Shown here: positions 1-12,900 of the stretch, one piece after another
Layout: each line of letters starts with the position of its first letter
How positions within the stretch are numbered: the stretch's first letter is position 1
Assembly (NCBI RefSeq): GCF_028372415.1
Contig: NC_092877.1
Span: 387,301,342-387,365,341, forward strand
Length of the DNA: 64,000 bases
From: Notamacropus eugenii
Taxonomy: Eukaryota > Chordata > Mammalia > Diprotodontia > Macropodidae
Reading direction: 5' to 3'
Program-made: the position numbers and the translations under genes
The notes under the pieces: generated by a model
What the model was told of the DNA's origin: nothing
Database searches by the model: none
The model's input: only the letters and a program-made list of their open reading frames with translations

Positions 1-841
1 AAATCAGAAGGGCCATCCTGCCCAATGCCCTCACTCTCTCTTTATGTGTTCCAGGAAAGGATCTGGGTATTTCTTTATACCACAGTTACTTTCCATGGCA
101 GCTGCCCAAATGCTACCCTTCCATAGGGAGCCCTGGGGGCAGGGATTTGGAAGAACAAGGCTTGAGTTGCCACGGGTCTCAGAGGACTTTCTAGAACTGG
201 GGGCATGGACATGTGTGTCAAAGTCATGAGGTCCTGGGAGAGTCCCAAAGGTCTTCTATAGGATATCTCGAACCCAGGTGTGAGACTTGACACATCCCTA
301 TTCCAGCTGATCTGATTCAGTTCAACCCAGGACATTCTGTCCTGATGAAGACAGTCTCAGTGGTCTGGCCAAGATCATTTTGGATCCTGGCTGTTGTCCT
401 GGGCACCTCCTTCCCAGTTCAGTGTCTTCTGTAAATGTGAGAAGCATGTAAATGGCCCATGGGCACTCTGCTGGAGACCTCCAGCTGGGGCATGGAGGAA
501 CCATGAGTAAGGACGCTAAGTCCAGCTGTTCTGGAAGCGGCCGGGTCTGAACCCATCTCCTGGTGCTGACATCGGCAGCTCCCACTGCCTCTTCCACACT
601 TCCAGAGGGCCCCTGTTATACCAGGTTAATGACCCTGTAAACCATGTAATAGGAAAGAAGGCGTTGGAGGAACCTGGGCTGGCCTTTGGGGCTGAGTCTT
701 CCTTTCCCAGATGTCCACTCCCAGAAGCTGGCTCCTCCTTGCCCTGTCTCCTGGACCTTGTGGATCCCAGGTGCCCAGTGCATGCTCAGGACCCTGAGGC
801 AGGCATTGGGCACTGTGCTCCTCCTCTCCTTCGTGTTCCAG

Positions 842-909
842 GTGCCTGGCTGATGGAGCAGGAGATGTAGCATTTGTAAAGCACAGCACAGTTCTGGAGA
901 ACACAGATG
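842..909 (+). CDS. MELTF: MELTF exon: end of N-lobe subdomain 2, DVAFVKHST block
   Basis: This 68-bp exon has an acceptor ending at 841 and a donor GT at 910. It encodes the [20 protein letters not shown] stretch typical of transferrin lobes. It starts one base into a codon split from an exon left of the window. It has the same length and phase as its C-lobe counterpart at 8801-8868. Confidence 0.93.
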
Positions 910-3900
910 GTGGGTGTGGGTGTCTCCTTGGGGGAGGCTGGGAGAGAGTGAGGGAGGAGGAGCTAGGGAGTCAGATCTGGTCCCCTTGGTGAAGTTAAGG
1001 GACAAATCTGGAGGAGGCTCAGGTCCTGGAAGGGATTGCAGGGGGCTAGAAGGTCAAGAAAGACCCTGGAGAGATCACCTGTTCTATTTCCTTGTACATG
1101 ACAAGATCCTAAACCACAAACAACCCTGGCCAGAGAGAGCTTGCTGCCTTTTCCTCACAAGTCTCTAGGGTGGGAGGCATCCTTGGCGGGTCCAGACTGG
1201 GAGGGGTAGATAGTGAATGAGAGGGGCTCACCCAGCCAAGGGCCTGCTTCAGCTTTGGGGACTGCTCTTGGGCTCCTGCCTCCCTACTATGGCACTCAGG
1301 ATGTAGTCAGCTCAACAATAAACATGTATTAGGTGCCTGTGTGCTGGGAACCATCCTAGGCACTCAAGACACAAGAGAGATGAACTAGCCCATTGTGCAG
1401 TGGTTGGACTGGGGAGGCCAAGGGCTCCCCCTCCTCCCCTTCCCCATTGGAGGTCTTCAGGCAGTGGGAGAATGGTGGCTAGGGGACTCTTCCTCCAGCC
1501 AAGGTTGGATTTGGTGCTCCTGAGGTCCTTCTGTGATTACAGGTAGAGAGCATACATTCCAGGCTTAGAGCACGGCTTGTACACCTGCCCAGAGGTGGGA
1601 GACAATGCTGGGGTTTATCACAGATCACTTGGAGTGTGTGGAGGGGCAGCTAGTAAGTCTAGGCAGGCAGCGTGGTCCACCCACCAAGGAGCTGGTGTCT
1701 CCTCCTCGAGGCATTAGTGAGCTACTGAAGATTTCTGAGCCAGGGAGGGTCATGGAAGGTAACTGAGGAGGTAGTAGGGAGGATGGATTGATAGCAAAGA
1801 GGTATTCAGAGGCAGAGGTCCAGGTGAAGGGCGATGCACTTGGGATGCAGTGGAGCGGAGAGGATGAGGAGGATATGGGGGATGTCAGAGAAGCAGATTG
1901 GATGAGGTGGGAGGGAAGAGGGAGAGGGAGAATTTCACAATGACTAAAGGCAGGAGTCTGGCTGACTAGGACAAAGGTGGGGCCTTAAGAGAAAAGGGGA
2001 AGTCAGGATGGGGGGGCGAGGAGGAGCTCTCTTCTGAGTGCTTACTTTGGGGCACCTGCCTCACAATTAGCTTCAAATGTGCAATAGACAAGGTGAAATC
2101 GGGGATCAAGAGAGAGGTTAGGGCTGGATATTTAGATCAGAGGTTCAAAAGCATAGACATGGTAGTTAAAGTCAGAGGAACTAATGATGTTACCAAGAGG
2201 GACAGACTCTTGGGGGATGCTCAGAGTTAGGGGGCAGGTTGTGGGTGAGACAATCACATAGTCAGTCAGTGAGCATTTATTAAGCACTATGTGCTAGGTA
2301 TTGTGAACCAGGTGAGAGAAGTGTCACAGACACAGGGAAGATGGAGTCTCCGGGAGGAGTTTCAAAGGCTGCAGAGACAATGAGAAAGATGGGGACTGAA
2401 AAAAGACCATCAGATTTGGCCAACACAAGATCTGTGCTAGCGTTGGAGACCAAAGTTTCAGCTGTGTGGCCCAGTGGTTAGAGTGCTGGGCTTAGTGCCA
2501 GGAGAACCTGAGTCCAAATTCAGCTTCAGACTCTTACTAGTGTGCCACCCTGGGCAATTCACTTCACCCTGTTAGCCTCAGTTTCCTCATTGTAAAATGA
2601 GATGGAGAAGGAAATGGCCAACCACTCCAGTATCTCTGCCAAGAAAACCCCACGTGGGTCATGAAGAGTCAGACAGGACAGTAACAATGACAATGAAGGC
2701 AGAAGCCAGACTGTGAAGGGTTGTCACATGAGAGAGAGGAGAGACGGAGACAAAAGTAGACAGGTCCTTCTAGGAGTCTTCCTGAGGAAAGAATCAAGTG
2801 AGCATCTGTTAAAGATGGAGAAGAGTGTGCATGATGAGGAAGAGGGAGAGAAGGTGGGATCAAGACTCCAGGAAAAGTGTTGACCTTTGCAAACCAGAGT
2901 ATTGCTTCTTAGCAGACCCCAGGCAGATGGCCAAAGGGCTGGGATGAAGAGAAGGGAAGCTCATGGGGAGGGGCCTCCATTTTTCTCCTAAGAGGGGAGG
3001 TTCTCAGCTGAGAGAGGAGGGCAGGGAAGTGAGATGTGGGAGACTTGAGGAAAGAAGAGGTTGGTTTGGAATGGCTTCTAGGGGACGTGAGATAGAAGTT
3101 GGAAGAAGGTGGAGTAAAAGGACTTCGCTGCTGCTAGAAGGATCCAGTGGAGAGGAGAAAACATACATTGGTGGTGGACCTGTCACTTCCTCTGGTGCCA
3201 TTCAGCATCTTTTGAGTAGGAGAGGAGGAGGCGGTTGATGGAAGTCATCCAGGGTTCAGATTTGCCAAGACGGGAATAGCAATAGCCTAAATGGGCAAAG
3301 GGCATTTTAGGGATGAACTGGCCAATTATAGAGGGGAGGAAAGTTAAGGCAGAGCCTGAGGAAGACTTAAGGGATGGGGCAGGGGAGGGGGTAGGAGGAG
3401 GGCTGGAGGTCTCAGTGAGAGAACGAGGCATAGGGAGAGGTGAGGGGCCAGGAGGTCACACTCAGAGAGAGAAACAAGAGATCCAGATCTTGCTGCCCCT
3501 GGGGGCTGGGGATTTAGCTGGAAGGGGGATTTGAATGTGAGGCCTGATATCAGGAGGCAGATGGAGAGTCAGGGCTGGACCTTAGTGGGGTTGGGGTCAA
3601 TTCTATCTGTGAGAAGGTGCTCTTGGCCCCCAGGAGCTGATGAGCTCCCCAAGACAGGGCAGGCACATAATGACAAGGGAAGGGGACCCAGGACAGAACC
3701 TGGGAACACACTTCCTGCCCCTTCCAGCCTCCATACCCACCCTGGTCCTGAGGTGCCTGTTTCCATCTGCTGAAATCCTCCCCTTCTAGCCACCTCTCCT
3801 AGAGCCACCCTCCCCTGCCCCCAACCTCAGCTCTGCCTCTTCCCCTGAGTCCCTCCTTTGCCCGCCAGACTGAGCCAACCTTGAGGGCAGAACATTTCTT

Positions 3901-6900
3901 ACATGGCTAGTGCCAGGAACCCAGTAGGGAAGGGACTGACCTGTTTGGGGCTTTCTGGGACTGAAGGGGAGCAGTGTATAAAAATGGGTGTGTCTCTCCC
4001 CGCTACCCCACCAGCTGAGAGGTGCTGGTGAGATGGAGAAGCAGCTGGTTTGTACTGATTCTGGATACCAAGGGTCCTCAAAGGATCGCCCTTTGAGCCC
4101 AAGGCCTTTGAGAGGGCCCCTGGGAGAAATGCTACTGAAACAAGGGTGGTAAGCAGAGCCTGGAGATGGCCTGCTTCCCTTTGGGAGAGCCTCACCCTCA
4201 AGGCACTTACACCTCCTGGACTGGAGTTGCTCTGACTGGGAGCTCTTCCTCTCCTAGGGAAAACTCTGAGCTCGTGGGGCAAGCCACTGCTGTCCAGTGA
4301 CTTCCAGCTGCTGTGCAGGGATGGCAGCCGGGCAGAGGTCACCCAGTGGAGGCGCTGCCACTTGGCCCGGGTGCCCGCTCATGCTGTGGTTGTCAGGGCT
4401 GACACGGATGGGGCCCTTGTGTTCCGCTTGCTGAACGAAGGCCAGGTAAGGCTAGAGGCCAGGACTAGCCCTGGGGACGTTCAGCTCCTCCCAGATGGTT
4501 TCTGAGGGATGCTATGGAATGCCTGGCACCCTGGAAGCCTGCCCTGATGACTGTGGGAGGCTTCTCTCTCTGTCTCTGTCTCTCCCTCACTCCCTCCCTG
4601 TCTCTCTGTCCCTCCCTCCTTATCTCTGTGTCTCTGTCTCTCCTTCCCTCCCTCCCTCCTCTCTCTGAGTCTCTCCCACCTTCTCTCTCTGTCTCTCCCA
4701 CCTTCTCTCTCTGTCTCTCCCTCTCTCTCTCTGTGTCTCTCTCTTCCTCACTCCCCTTCCCTTCTTATCCCTCCTCTCCTCTCCCTCCCTCACCTTTTCA
4801 GTTACTCCGTTGTCCCTTCAGCTCTGCTCCTGCCCCCGCTCCCCCACATTTGTCCTCCTCTGTCTACCCTCACCAGCCTGGCACAGGCCTGTGCTCCTAA
4901 GGAGGAGGCAGGGGGCTGAAGCCTCTATTCCCACTGACCCTGAAACACCTTCCTCCAACCCTTGCTACAGATGAGATTCAACCAGGAGGGAGCCAGCTTC
5001 CAGATGTTTGAGTCCGATGCCTTCCAGCAGAAAAACCTCTTGTTCAAGGATTCCACCATGGAGTTGGTGCCCATCGCCACGCAGACTTACCAGGCCTGGC
5101 TGGGCACCGAGTACCTCCATGCCATGATGGGCCTGGTTTGCGACCCCAACAGTGAGTAGTCCATCAGGCTGCAGGGACTGGCCAGAGGGCCCTGTGGAGG
5201 GGGTGGGGCTCTGGGATGAGTTCTCATTTAGGGCTCCCTCTCCTTAAGCCCTGCCCCTCACCAGGGTGATTCTTGGAGAAACAAGAATTTATTCAGTGGC
5301 TACTACGTGCCAGCACTTTATAAATGTTATCTCGTTTACCTTGCCCCAGAGGCAAGTGTCACTGAGAGCCATGTTTGGCAGTTGAGGAAACTGAGGCAAA
5401 CGGGGGAAGTGACTCTCTCAGGGTCACAAAGCTAGGAAAGGTCTGAAGTCAGACTTGAAGTCAGGCCTCCCTGACTCCAGGTCCAGGGCTCTATCCCCTG
5501 AGCCAACAAGTCTCTCTTCTCAAGGCCCTGGAGTCTTGGTACAGAGTTGTCTCAGCCTGGCCCTTCCTCCTGCCTTGAGAGTTCCTGCTTGGCAGATGAG
5601 GAGAGTCTGGACCCACACCAAGCCCCAGCCTCCAGGCCTCTGTGGGGAGTCAGTCCTTGGGGCAGGGCCTGCCTCAGTCTTCAGCCCTGTCCCAACTTGG
5701 CTTTGTGGATGGATGCCAGCCTGCTTTCACTTTGGTTCTCCATCCTCCAGGGCTCCCTAACTACCTCCGATGGTGCGTGCTGTCCACACCAGAGATCCAA
5801 AAGTGTGGGGACATGGCAGTGGCCTTTAGCCGAAAGCAGCTGAAGCCCGAGATCCAGTGCATCTCAGGCGAGTCCGCCAGGCACTGCATGGAACAGATCA
5901 AGGTGGGCCAGGGCCCCCGGGCGGCAGGGAGGGCAAAGCCTGGCAGCCAGCCCTGCGACTTCTTCCACACAGGTCCTTGAGCTGGCTGTAGGAGAGTGAC
6001 GCAGCTTGTCCTGGGCCTGCCTCATCCCTCTGGGGATGAGAATTCCATCCTTCTGCCCCTCTACTCCAGCCCCTGCCACCTCCAGGGAGGAAAGAGTCCA
6101 AGAACATTTCCTCGCAGGCAGAAGGAAGCTGGATTTGTGCCTGGGATCTCCCCTTCCTCCAACTCTGGGGTGGGGGCAGCTCCCCCTTTGCCTCCAAGAG
6201 AGGTGGGAAGCATGGGTGTGGCAGAGGGTGTCATTGGCAGCATGTGAGGGATGCCTATGGTATAGCCTGGTGTCCTTCAAATGTGCTAAGAAGAGGGCCC
6301 CAGACAGCACTGACCACAGCCCCTGCCCAGCCTCCCACTGCCCAGGCACATGTCTCAGAGGGGCCGGGGGAACATGACTCCATTGACCACCATGAGCCTC
6401 CATGCCAGATGTCCAGGGAGGCGTAGACCTAGACAAGGGGCAGCCCTAGGACACGGATGGGCTGCTGACTTTTCCAGAACCTGACTGGACACTCATTCTC
6501 TCCTCTCCTTCCAGACTGGCCAGCTCAGAGTGGTTTCCCCTAGTCAGGGAAGAGAAAGAGAGGTCTTGGGAGGGGGCCAGGCCAAGTGAGTCAGATCCAG
6601 TATCCATACCACCCAGAGGCTTCTGGGAAACCAGCTAGGACCAGACAAGGAGGCCAATTCACATCCTGTCCCCCCAGGCCAAGGAAGCCGATGTCATCAC
6701 TCTGAGTGGAGGCGATATTTACACAGCCGGGCAGAGCTACGGCCTTGTGCCAGCTGCAGGGGAGAGCTACCAGGGTAAGGGTAGAAAGGGGGCCTTCTGT
6801 GGGCTTGGCTGTCTGTTATTAGTGAAGGGTGGCTGCCAAGCTGCAGGAGGGCCACCAATCAGGCCTGGGGGAACCAGGGTCAGTTTTCTGGGCAGGCTCT

Positions 6901-9900
6901 TTGGGAACCAGAGCCCTTGTTTTGTGTGCGGGGAGAGCCCTGAGTTGCCTGGGACCACAGAGGCATGGAGCCCACCTCCACATTCTGACTTAGCTTGAAG
7001 ATCTCCAGTGATGGGGACCTCACTACCACCCACTTGGGGAAGGTCCCAAGGGCCCTTTCTACTGACAGCTGGGCCACCTCCTAGCCCTCAGAACTTGGCC
7101 TGGCTCCTGGGGAGTGTTGGGACTGTTTGACCTTTTCCATGGGCATGGAGGACCCTCAAATTCTCATTCCTGGGCATCTTTTTGGTGAGATGAGAAAAAT
7201 CCCACAGAGGCTCCAGACAGTGCTCAAGCCTGGCGCAGCTCCTGGGGAGGGGGTGGGCAGGCACCAGAGCTATCAGTGACTGGTCCCTGGCTCAGATGGG
7301 AAGACCCCGAGGGACCTTCAGGAGTCCAGGAGCCATCCATGTAGTCAGGGCAGGAAGTGACCTAGGGGCTTGTTCTGGGAATTCACAAGCCCTTCCCCAC
7401 TAGCACCTGGGAAGGATCGATTTGGGAATCAGAGGATTTGGGAGCAGGAGGGAGTTCTGGTGCCCCAACCTCTTCATTTGACTGAGGGGGGAAATGAGGA
7501 CCACATACATGAAGGGACTTGTCCAAGGTCACATCCAAGTTCAGATCTGACCTCAGGCATTAAGTATCTAAGTGACTTTGGGCAAGTCACTTAACTTCTG
7601 CCTGCCTCAGTCTCCTCATCTGTAAAATGGGGATAGCTCCCAGGGTTGTCCTGAGGATCAAATGAGATAATGTTTGCAAAGCTCCCTGCCAACAAATTAT
7701 TGTCTTTGTTATTTCAACTCCGGGCTGTTGGTTGAAGGAGCGGGTAGATATGGGGCAGAGCGCAGGAGCCTGGGAATAAGGTCAGAGGAGCCCAGGGTGA
7801 GGGACCCTGTCTCCCTTTGCCCCTGCCAGCAGATGACGGGAAGGACACATACTACGCAGTGGCTGTGGTCAAGAGGAACAGCTCCTATGCCTTCACCATA
7901 GATGAACTCAAGGGCAAGCGGTCCTGTCACTCCGGCCATGACATTGCGTCTGGTTGGGACATCCCTGTTGGAGTCCTGGTCCAGAGAGGCTTCATCCGGC
8001 CCAAGGGCTGTGACATCCTCCAAGGTGGGGGGAAGATAGGGGGAGGAAAGGTGAGGGACGAGAGGATGGGCATCACCAGGGAGGGACTGGCAGTAAGACC
8101 TGACCCTATCAAGCTTCCGCCAATGATGCAAGTGGCACAGACCCAGGACATGCTTAAAACCCACTCAGCCAGACCTGATTGTGGTTCGGCTGATGTTTAA
8201 GGATTTTTACTGAGCCCTGGGACTAGCCTGGACTTGGCATCTACAGAAGCCCTGGGAGTCAGCCAGGCCACTCCCCCCTCAGGGCCTTCACTTCACCCCT
8301 CTTCCCTGGAGAATGGGTAGATGGAAAGGGCAGGAGGCCTGGCATTGCTGGGATGGAGCCAGCCTGGAGCCTGGAGGGTAATGCTGAGTCTAGATGTGAC
8401 TGTACCAGGGAGGAGGGACATTCTTGGCATGGAGACACAGGGTCCTTGCTGCCAACTCACCACTGCCTCTTCCCTTCCAGCTGTGAGTGAATTCTTCTCG
8501 GCCAGCTGTGTGCCCGTGAATAATGCCAAAGACTACCCGCCCCGGCTCTGTGAGCTGTGCATCGGGGATGACCACGGCCTAAACAAATGTCATGGCAACA
8601 GCCAGGAGCGTTACTATGGCTACAGTGGGGCCTTCAGGTACCAAGCTCCCAGGGCAGCTTCCTGGGGCCTCAGGGCTTGTCTTTAGTCCTGCCAGCAATT
8701 ATGGAGTGCCTGCTGTATGCAGGCCCAATGCTAGACACCTTAGGCATAGAGGAAAGCCACCCCACCCTCTAGGACCTCATGCTCTCTCAATCTTTGACAG
8801 GTGCCTGGCAGAGGGTGCTGGAGATGTAGCCTTTGTCAAGCACTCCACAGTCTTTGAGAACACCAATGGTGAGAGGCCTCAGGGTTGCAGGGATGGATTA
8901 TGGGGGGACTGGGTTCCCCAGGTACCCCACTTGATGGCCAGTGTGATTTATGAGCATAGAGGACACCAGCAAGGGGCCTCTTTCCTCCTTGGCCTGTTGC
9001 ACAAACCCCATCCGTGTTCCCCCTGTGAAGCATGATCCAGCACCTCTGGAGCCAGAGGCGTAGGCCCAGATCCCTCCCCTGCTCCTTTCTGTGTGACCCT
9101 GTTTAACCTGCCCCTCTCTGTACACTTCAGTTCCCCTGTTAGTAAAACAAAAGACTTGGGCTAGTCAGCCTATGGGGTCCTTCTTGTGACCACAAGGTCC
9201 CATCGAATTGTACCTGAGGCTCTGAGACCACAGGGTCAGCAGTGGCCCCCAGCAGGTCATAGGTCTAGAACTGATATGGCTCAGCTCTCAGAATCTGCCA
9301 GGAGGAAAGGAAGGGAGCCTGTGGAAGTATTAGAGAGGAGACCCAACATTGTAGTTGAGGGCTGAGGCCAGGGAATTGGGCACTTTCCTGGTGACTTTCT
9401 CTTTCTCCCTCTCCTGCCCACCTGAATCTCCTCAGGACACAACACTGAAAACTGGGCAGTCAGCCTGAAGTCTGAAGACTATGAACTGCTGTGTCCCAAT
9501 GGCGCCAGGGCTGAGGTCACTCAGTTTGAGGCTTGCAACCTGGCCCAGGTGCCGGCTCATGCTGTCATGGTACACCCAGACACCAACATCTTTGCTGTGT
9601 ATGGGCTATTGGACAAAGCACAGGTGAGGGGGAGGAGGGTGGGTGGAGTGAGGAACACCAAGCCCAGCCCATCTGGGACGCCCCTGCCAAACCAACTGAT
9701 CAGACCAAGGGAAGCAGCCTGACCCCTGAGTTTGAGTCCTGTCTCTACCCCAGCTGGCTGAATGATTTCAGCTGTCATTTTTCCTTCCTGAGTCTGTTTC
9801 TTTTGTGGACTTTGTCCTCTGAGCTCAGGGGATGTCCTTTCTGTGATGTGGTCTGCGATATCTGGTCAGTAAGTAATGTATGAGTGAGCCGAGCCAGGCC

Positions 9901-12900
9901 CTCTTCAAAGGCATCTGTGCCCAGCATCCTCTAGGATTCTGGGAGGGGTGGGAGAGACAAGGTTAAGAGGTGGAGGCAGGGGTGGTGACAGATGAGCAGA
10001 TCTGGGGATCCATATTGTGTGAGCTGCCAGTATGGTGACCCCCAGATCCAGGCCTTTGGGTTGGAGTGGGAGGGATGGTGGTCTGGGCCAGGCCAGGCCA
10101 GTCCAGTGATCCAGGCTCGGGGTTATAGTCATGGACCATAACATGCAAAAGGACATCTTTACTTGTGATCAGACTGAACAGGACACCATTCCTAGCTGAA
10201 ATCTGAGAAAATGCTACTCCCTACCTCCCTACCCCAGACCCCTTGTGTCCACCACAGCAGATGGCAAGGCTTCCGGGGAATTCTGGCCCAACCTTCAAAT
10301 GCCAGTGCCCTCTCACAGGGCTAGGAAGCCTCTGGGGACAAGGAATCAATCCTAGTCAGGCCCTGGACCTCTTGTCCATAAACAAATCCTAAGGGTGGCC
10401 TTCTGGCCCCTAAATAGGAAACTCACTCAGGCTTCATTTGCTAGCTGGTCCTGCCATAATCTCAGACCCCTAGGAAAATGTGATCCAAACCCAATGAGTG
10501 TTTCTTAGACACCTGTCAATGCCAGGCTCTGAGATACAGGGACATGAGCCGCTCCCACCCAGGTCCTCCCCCCCAGCTCACCCTCTAGTTGGTTGGCAAA
10601 GATCAGACCAACGCCCCTCCATTCCTCTACCAACCCCAGTGGCTCCCCATCCCCCCAGGATCAAGTGTAAAATCCTGTTTGACTTGTAAAGTTCTTCACA
10701 ACCCACCCCCTTTCCTACTCCCTATGCCCCTGATGACTCAGGGGCCTTGGCCTCCAGGCTGTTCCTCATCTGCACTCCATGTCCTGACTCAGGCATTATC
10801 TCTGGCTGTGCCTCTGCTTAGAATGCCATTCCTTCTCTGCTCTGACTACTGAGCTCTCCAGCTTCCTTCAGATCCCAGCTAAAATCCCACCTTCTGCAGG
10901 CCATCTTCTGCCATCCCCCTTCATTCTAGTGCCTTCTCCTCTGGGGATATCTGTCCTCTGCTGGTGGTTGGTTTGTACAAAGTTGTTTGGACTGGGAGCT
11001 CCTGAGGGCAAGGCCTGCTTTCTGCCTCTTTTTGTGCCTGGCACACAGTAGGTGCTAAATAAATGCTTGCTGACTGACTGGTGCCCAGACAGAAAGATGG
11101 AGGCTCAGAGGAGGGCTAGGGGCCCAGAGGAGCCACAGCCCAGGTCCCTGGGAAGTCTGTGCCCATTTGGGGCTGGGGGGCATTTCTCTCTCCCTCTGTT
11201 CAGGTGGCTCTGAACAATAAAGTTGCCTGGCTGCCAAGTAGCAGGAGACTCTGGGGAAGGCAACTTCCCCCTCCCCCAGCTCTTAATCATTAGCCCCAAG
11301 GCTCCTTATCTTCCACTCTGGGTCCAAAGTCCCAGGAGGAGTCCCCCAGCTGACTCCCTGGGTCTCTTCAGGATGGAGCTGTCCACATTCCTCAGCAGTA
11401 GAGAAGGGGGCTTCATGCCTGTCAGGCATGGCTGGAGCCCAGCACTTCTCATCTTTTTTGGGGTCTGAGGGAGGGTTCTTTGGCTCCAGTCTCCACGAGG
11501 ACCCCTTCAATTGGGCCCGGCTTTTCACCTACTCATCAGATGTTGCAGACCCCAGAGGGCTCCAGCCCCACCTGTGCAGCCAGTGGCTAGGTGGTCCACA
11601 CCAGGTCATGCTGGGGCCCTCTGCCCTTGGCCCCGCTTCTCTCCTTGCTCCCCCCCCCCCCCCCCCACTGTGCTGAGTCCTCGGGCAATAAAGGCATGTG
11701 AAAAGAGGCTTGGTGGGAAAGGAGGTTAGGCCCGTTTTGTGGCAGATGTCTCCAGTGGAGTCCCCTGGGGCCTGCTGACGCTGGCTGCCTGGCATTTGTA
11801 TCTGTGACTTCGGTAATGCCAAAGGATGCCCTCTGTGGATGACGCCAAGCTGGGAGTGTGAGCCAGCCCATCTGTTCCATTGATGAGTTGGTCATTTAAA
11901 TCCTCCTGCCCCTTGACATAGGAAGTTATGTTTTTTTGGTATTTAAATGAATTCCTTGTCCAGTGAGTTGCCCAGTAAATTAAGCCTGGGCCATCATTCC
12001 ATGCCCTGGGCCGGAGGCAGCGTCTCCCAGGGCAGTTTAAGAGATACTCTCTGTGTCCAATAGAATGGAAACTTTTGGAGGGTAGGAGCTACTCGATTTT
12101 GTCTCTGAATCCCTTGAACCCAGGACAGAACCCCAGTCCTGTGGTGCTTTAGAAATATCTCTTACATAAAGGAATGAATGAAAGAATGAATGAATGGTCA
12201 TTTCCAGGACTTGTTTGGTAATGACAGTAACAAGAATGGGTTCAAAATGTTTGACTCGTCGGATTACCATGGCCAAGACCTGCTGTTCAAAGACTCCACC
12301 ATCCGAGTGGTGCCTGTCCAGGAGAAGACCTCCTTCACATCCTGGCTGGGCCAGGACTATGTGGCTTCCCTGGAGGGCCTTCAGTCACTGCAGTGCTCAA
12401 GAGCAGGTAAGGAAGACCCTTCCCCACCTACAGCAAGACTCTGGCCACAGGACCCCCCACCCCACCTTGACTGTGCTCCAGGAGGTCTTCGGACCCCCCA
12501 TCTCCAGAAGCTTTGGGGAGTGGGTGCTGTAGAAGCTGCCAGGAGGCCTTCGAACCGGTCCCCCCCCCCCATCTTCAGGAGCTAAGCTGCCGACCACCCC
12601 TCACAGCCTGTGTGGGGAGCAGTTGGGTCTTCACTGGACAGATGAAGGATGAAGGTGAAGTGTACAGAGTTGGGGGCAGGGCTGTAAAGGAATGTTACCC
12701 TCAGCTGGAGAAACACACTCAGGCTGGGGAAGGTAACCCCCACCTACTTCCTGTCCAGCCTTGGCCCAGTGTCTTCCTGAGCTTCCAGTGACCCTGAGAT
12801 GGGGAACAGGAGTCCAGCAGAGGGTGTGGATGGCCCTGGGAGGTGCCCCTCTGCTCATGCTGACTCATTTACATGTACCCTGGGGAAGCCTGCCCACTGA

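Noticed and set aside
5864-6436. 190-codon minus-strand open frame
   Set aside because: It lies antisense to a MELTF exon and intron, with no recognisable product.
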